Below are positions 14,232 to 14,695 of a stretch of DNA of 14,695 nt, piece by piece. This DNA comes from CAZZGX01 sp964653715 (lineage in GTDB: Bacteria > Patescibacteriota > Minisyncoccia > Ryanbacterales > GWA2-47-10b): NCBI GenBank assembly GCA_964653715.1, contig CAZZGX010000033.1, positions 1 to 14,695 of the forward strand, given 5' to 3'. The notes under the pieces are model-generated. The model did no database searches. It had not been told where the DNA came from and worked only from the letters and a program-made list of their open reading frames with translations. Each line of letters starts with the position of its first letter. The stretch's first letter is position 1. The position numbers were made by a program, and so were the translations under genes.

Positions 14232-14495
14232 ATGGCTTTTGTTTATATTCTACAAAGCGCGAGGGACTCCAGATTTTATATCGGCAGCAGTATTAATCTT
14301 GAGAAGCGTCTTCAACATCATAAGGCGGGAGGCACGCCAACGACAAAAAGATTCGGAGAAGTTGTTTTAGTTTTTAAACAAAGCTATCCTACGCTTAAAG
14401 AAGCAAGAGCCATCGAAAGAAAACTTAAAAAGCTGAAGCGTCGCGATTATATCGAGAAAATAGTAAGGGACGGTGTCATCAAAATGCGCGCGTAG
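14232..14495 (+). CDS. Small GIY-YIG nuclease (YhbQ/UPF0213-like)
   Basis: The 87-residue protein is a stand-alone GIY-YIG domain. FVYILQS (3-9) carries the first motif and FYIGSS (15-20) the second; INLEKRLQHHKAG (21-33) holds the conserved Arg and a His, and the Glu in EARAIERKLK is in the position of the catalytic metal ligand. Related domains are found in homing endonucleases, UvrC and small stand-alone nucleases. I choose ATG 14232 because the GIY-YIG domain starts within three residues of it; upstream in-frame starts (14184) would read through the hairpin. There is no Shine-Dalgarno. The last ten bases overlap the next tRNA: the stop TAG (14493-14495) is tRNA positions 8-10. Its place inside an insert in a tRNA gene suggests a homing or mobility role, which is inference. 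Confidence 0.85.
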   Translation: MAFVYILQSARDSRFYIGSSINLEKRLQHHKAGGTPTTKRFGEVVLVFKQSYPTLKEARAIERKLKKLKRRDYIEKIVRDGVIKMRA

Positions 14496-14557
14496 CTCAA
14501 TGGTAGAGCAGTCGTCTTATACACGACCGGTTGTAGGTTCGAATCCTACCGCGCGCA
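14486..14557 (+). tRNA. tRNA-Ile (anticodon UAU), complete copy inside the insert
   Basis: A 72-nt class I tRNA with a perfect acceptor stem GCGCGCG/CGCGCGC, D-arm GCTC-AATGGTA-GAGC, anticodon stem GTCGT/ACGAC around CTTATAC (anticodon T14518-A14519-T14520), T-arm GTAGG-TTCGAAT-CCTAC and discriminator A. CCA is not encoded. UAU would read AUA as isoleucine. It overlaps the GIY-YIG gene by 10 nt and is probably processed from the same transcript. Confidence 0.92.
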
Positions 14558-14584
14558 CTATAGGGCCGACGCCCATGGTTGGCC

Positions 14585-14609
14585 TCCCGACTTTGCGTCG
14601 GGACTCAAT
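14585..14609 (+). repeat. Hairpin repeat, right copy, at the insert-tRNA junction
   Basis: TCCCGAC (14585-14591), TTTGC loop, GTCGGGA (14597-14603), then CTCAAT. It shares the stem TCCCGAC/GTCGGGA and the following CTCAAT with the copy at 14199-14226. Its 3' arm contains the right end GCGTCGGG of the insert, and the CTCAAT belongs to the tRNA D-arm. Confidence 0.8.
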
Positions 14610-14667
14610 TGGTTAGAGCACAGAGCTTATACCTCTGGGGTTCCTGGTTCGAGTCCAGGCAGGCGCA
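14605..14667 (+). tRNA. tRNA-Ile (anticodon UAU), 3' part of the interrupted gene
   Basis: From the second half of the D-stem onward the tRNA is intact: D-loop AATTGGTTA, GAGC, anticodon stem CAGAG/CTCTG around CTTATAC (anticodon 14628-14630), T-arm CCTGG-TTCGAGT-CCAGG, 3' acceptor strand CAGGCGC and discriminator A at 14667; no CCA. Joined to 14151-14161 it makes a 74-nt tRNA with every stem paired. Taken from 14595 instead, the insert end GCGTCGG pairs six of seven positions with the 3' acceptor strand (one G-U, one G-A mismatch) but leaves the D-arm a base short, so tRNA finders may report a complete but low-scoring gene at 14595-14667. Confidence 0.85.
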
Positions 14668-14695
14668 TAAGTGACAAATTAGTTTTTTTGGGTCA

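Larger units (their letters stand above)
14162..14604 (+). mobile_element. 443-bp insert in tRNA-Ile carrying a GIY-YIG gene and a second tRNA-Ile
   Basis: The insert separates D-stem bases G10-C11 of a tRNA-Ile from T12-C13; the C at 14161 or 14604 can be assigned to either side. Its ends are complementary: CCCGACGC (14162-14169) and GCGTCGGG (14595-14602), with AC left before the tRNA resumes. Inside are a 10-bp hairpin (14199-14223), a GIY-YIG nuclease gene (14232-14495), a complete tRNA (14486-14557) and a second hairpin at the right end (14585-14603). No target-site duplication longer than one base is obvious and no transposase or integrase is present. The bases outside the gene and the tRNA (about 70 left, 47 right) are too few for a group I or II ribozyme core. 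I infer a small mobile element whose movement depends on the GIY-YIG nuclease or on a trans-acting enzyme. Confidence 0.65.

Noticed and set aside
14162..14604. Group I or group II intron in tRNA-Ile
   Set aside because: About 117 nt remain outside the nuclease gene and tRNA, no catalytic core motif is visible, the 5' exon does not end in U, and the site is the D-stem rather than the anticodon loop.
1..14695. CRISPR array, phage genes or transposase genes
   Set aside because: No regularly spaced direct repeats were seen, and no protein resembles a transposase, integrase or phage structural protein.

Overview
The window looks like a chromosomal segment of an ultra-small bacterium of the Candidate Phyla Radiation (Patescibacteria, probably Parcubacteria-like). 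This is inferred from compact versions of core genes, tRNAs without an encoded CCA, scarce Shine-Dalgarno signals, small GIY-YIG and hairpin elements, and several proteins with no recognisable family. Base composition is intermediate, with no sign of plasmid or phage genes.

Layout. (1) 1-919, minus strand: tRNA-Leu(CAA), then a partial gene that runs off the left edge and fuses a cytidylyltransferase-like domain to a CMP/dCMP-deaminase-like domain. (2) 920-1226: no protein gene, but a second, broken tRNA-Leu-like copy interrupted by a double-hairpin element. (3) 1227-2114, plus: parB with no adjacent parA. (4) 2104-6666, minus: a tight operon dprA-topA-rel (6-nt gaps) converging on parB with an 11-nt overlap. 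Rel is a short form that lacks the usual helical and zinc-finger regulatory segments. (5) 6795-8246, plus: a metallo-beta-lactamase/beta-CASP RNase. (6) 8442-10673, plus: two unfamiliar genes, each with its own consensus-like promoter, a good Shine-Dalgarno and a strong intrinsic terminator. The first has distinct codon use; the second ends in a divergent cold-shock-like domain. (7) 10773-12267: an acidic coiled-coil protein overlapping a small helical protein. (8) 12325-14142: ftsH. (9) 14151-14667: a tRNA-Ile(UAU) gene cut in its D-stem by a 443-bp insert.

The most striking feature is that insert. The first 11 bases of a tRNA-Ile lie just after ftsH and the other 63 lie 443 bases downstream; joined, they form a fully paired tRNA. 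The insert has 8-nt complementary ends, two related hairpins, a small GIY-YIG nuclease gene, and a complete second tRNA with the same UAU anticodon, so it may restore the tRNA it breaks. The tRNA-Leu-like fragment near parB is a second case of hairpin sequence lying inside a tRNA D-arm region.

Expression also splits into two styles. Housekeeping genes (parB, dprA, the coiled-coil gene, ftsH) have a plausible -10 box only 6-8 nt before the ATG and no Shine-Dalgarno, which suggests leaderless mRNAs. The beta-CASP gene and the two unfamiliar genes have real leaders with Shine-Dalgarno sequences.
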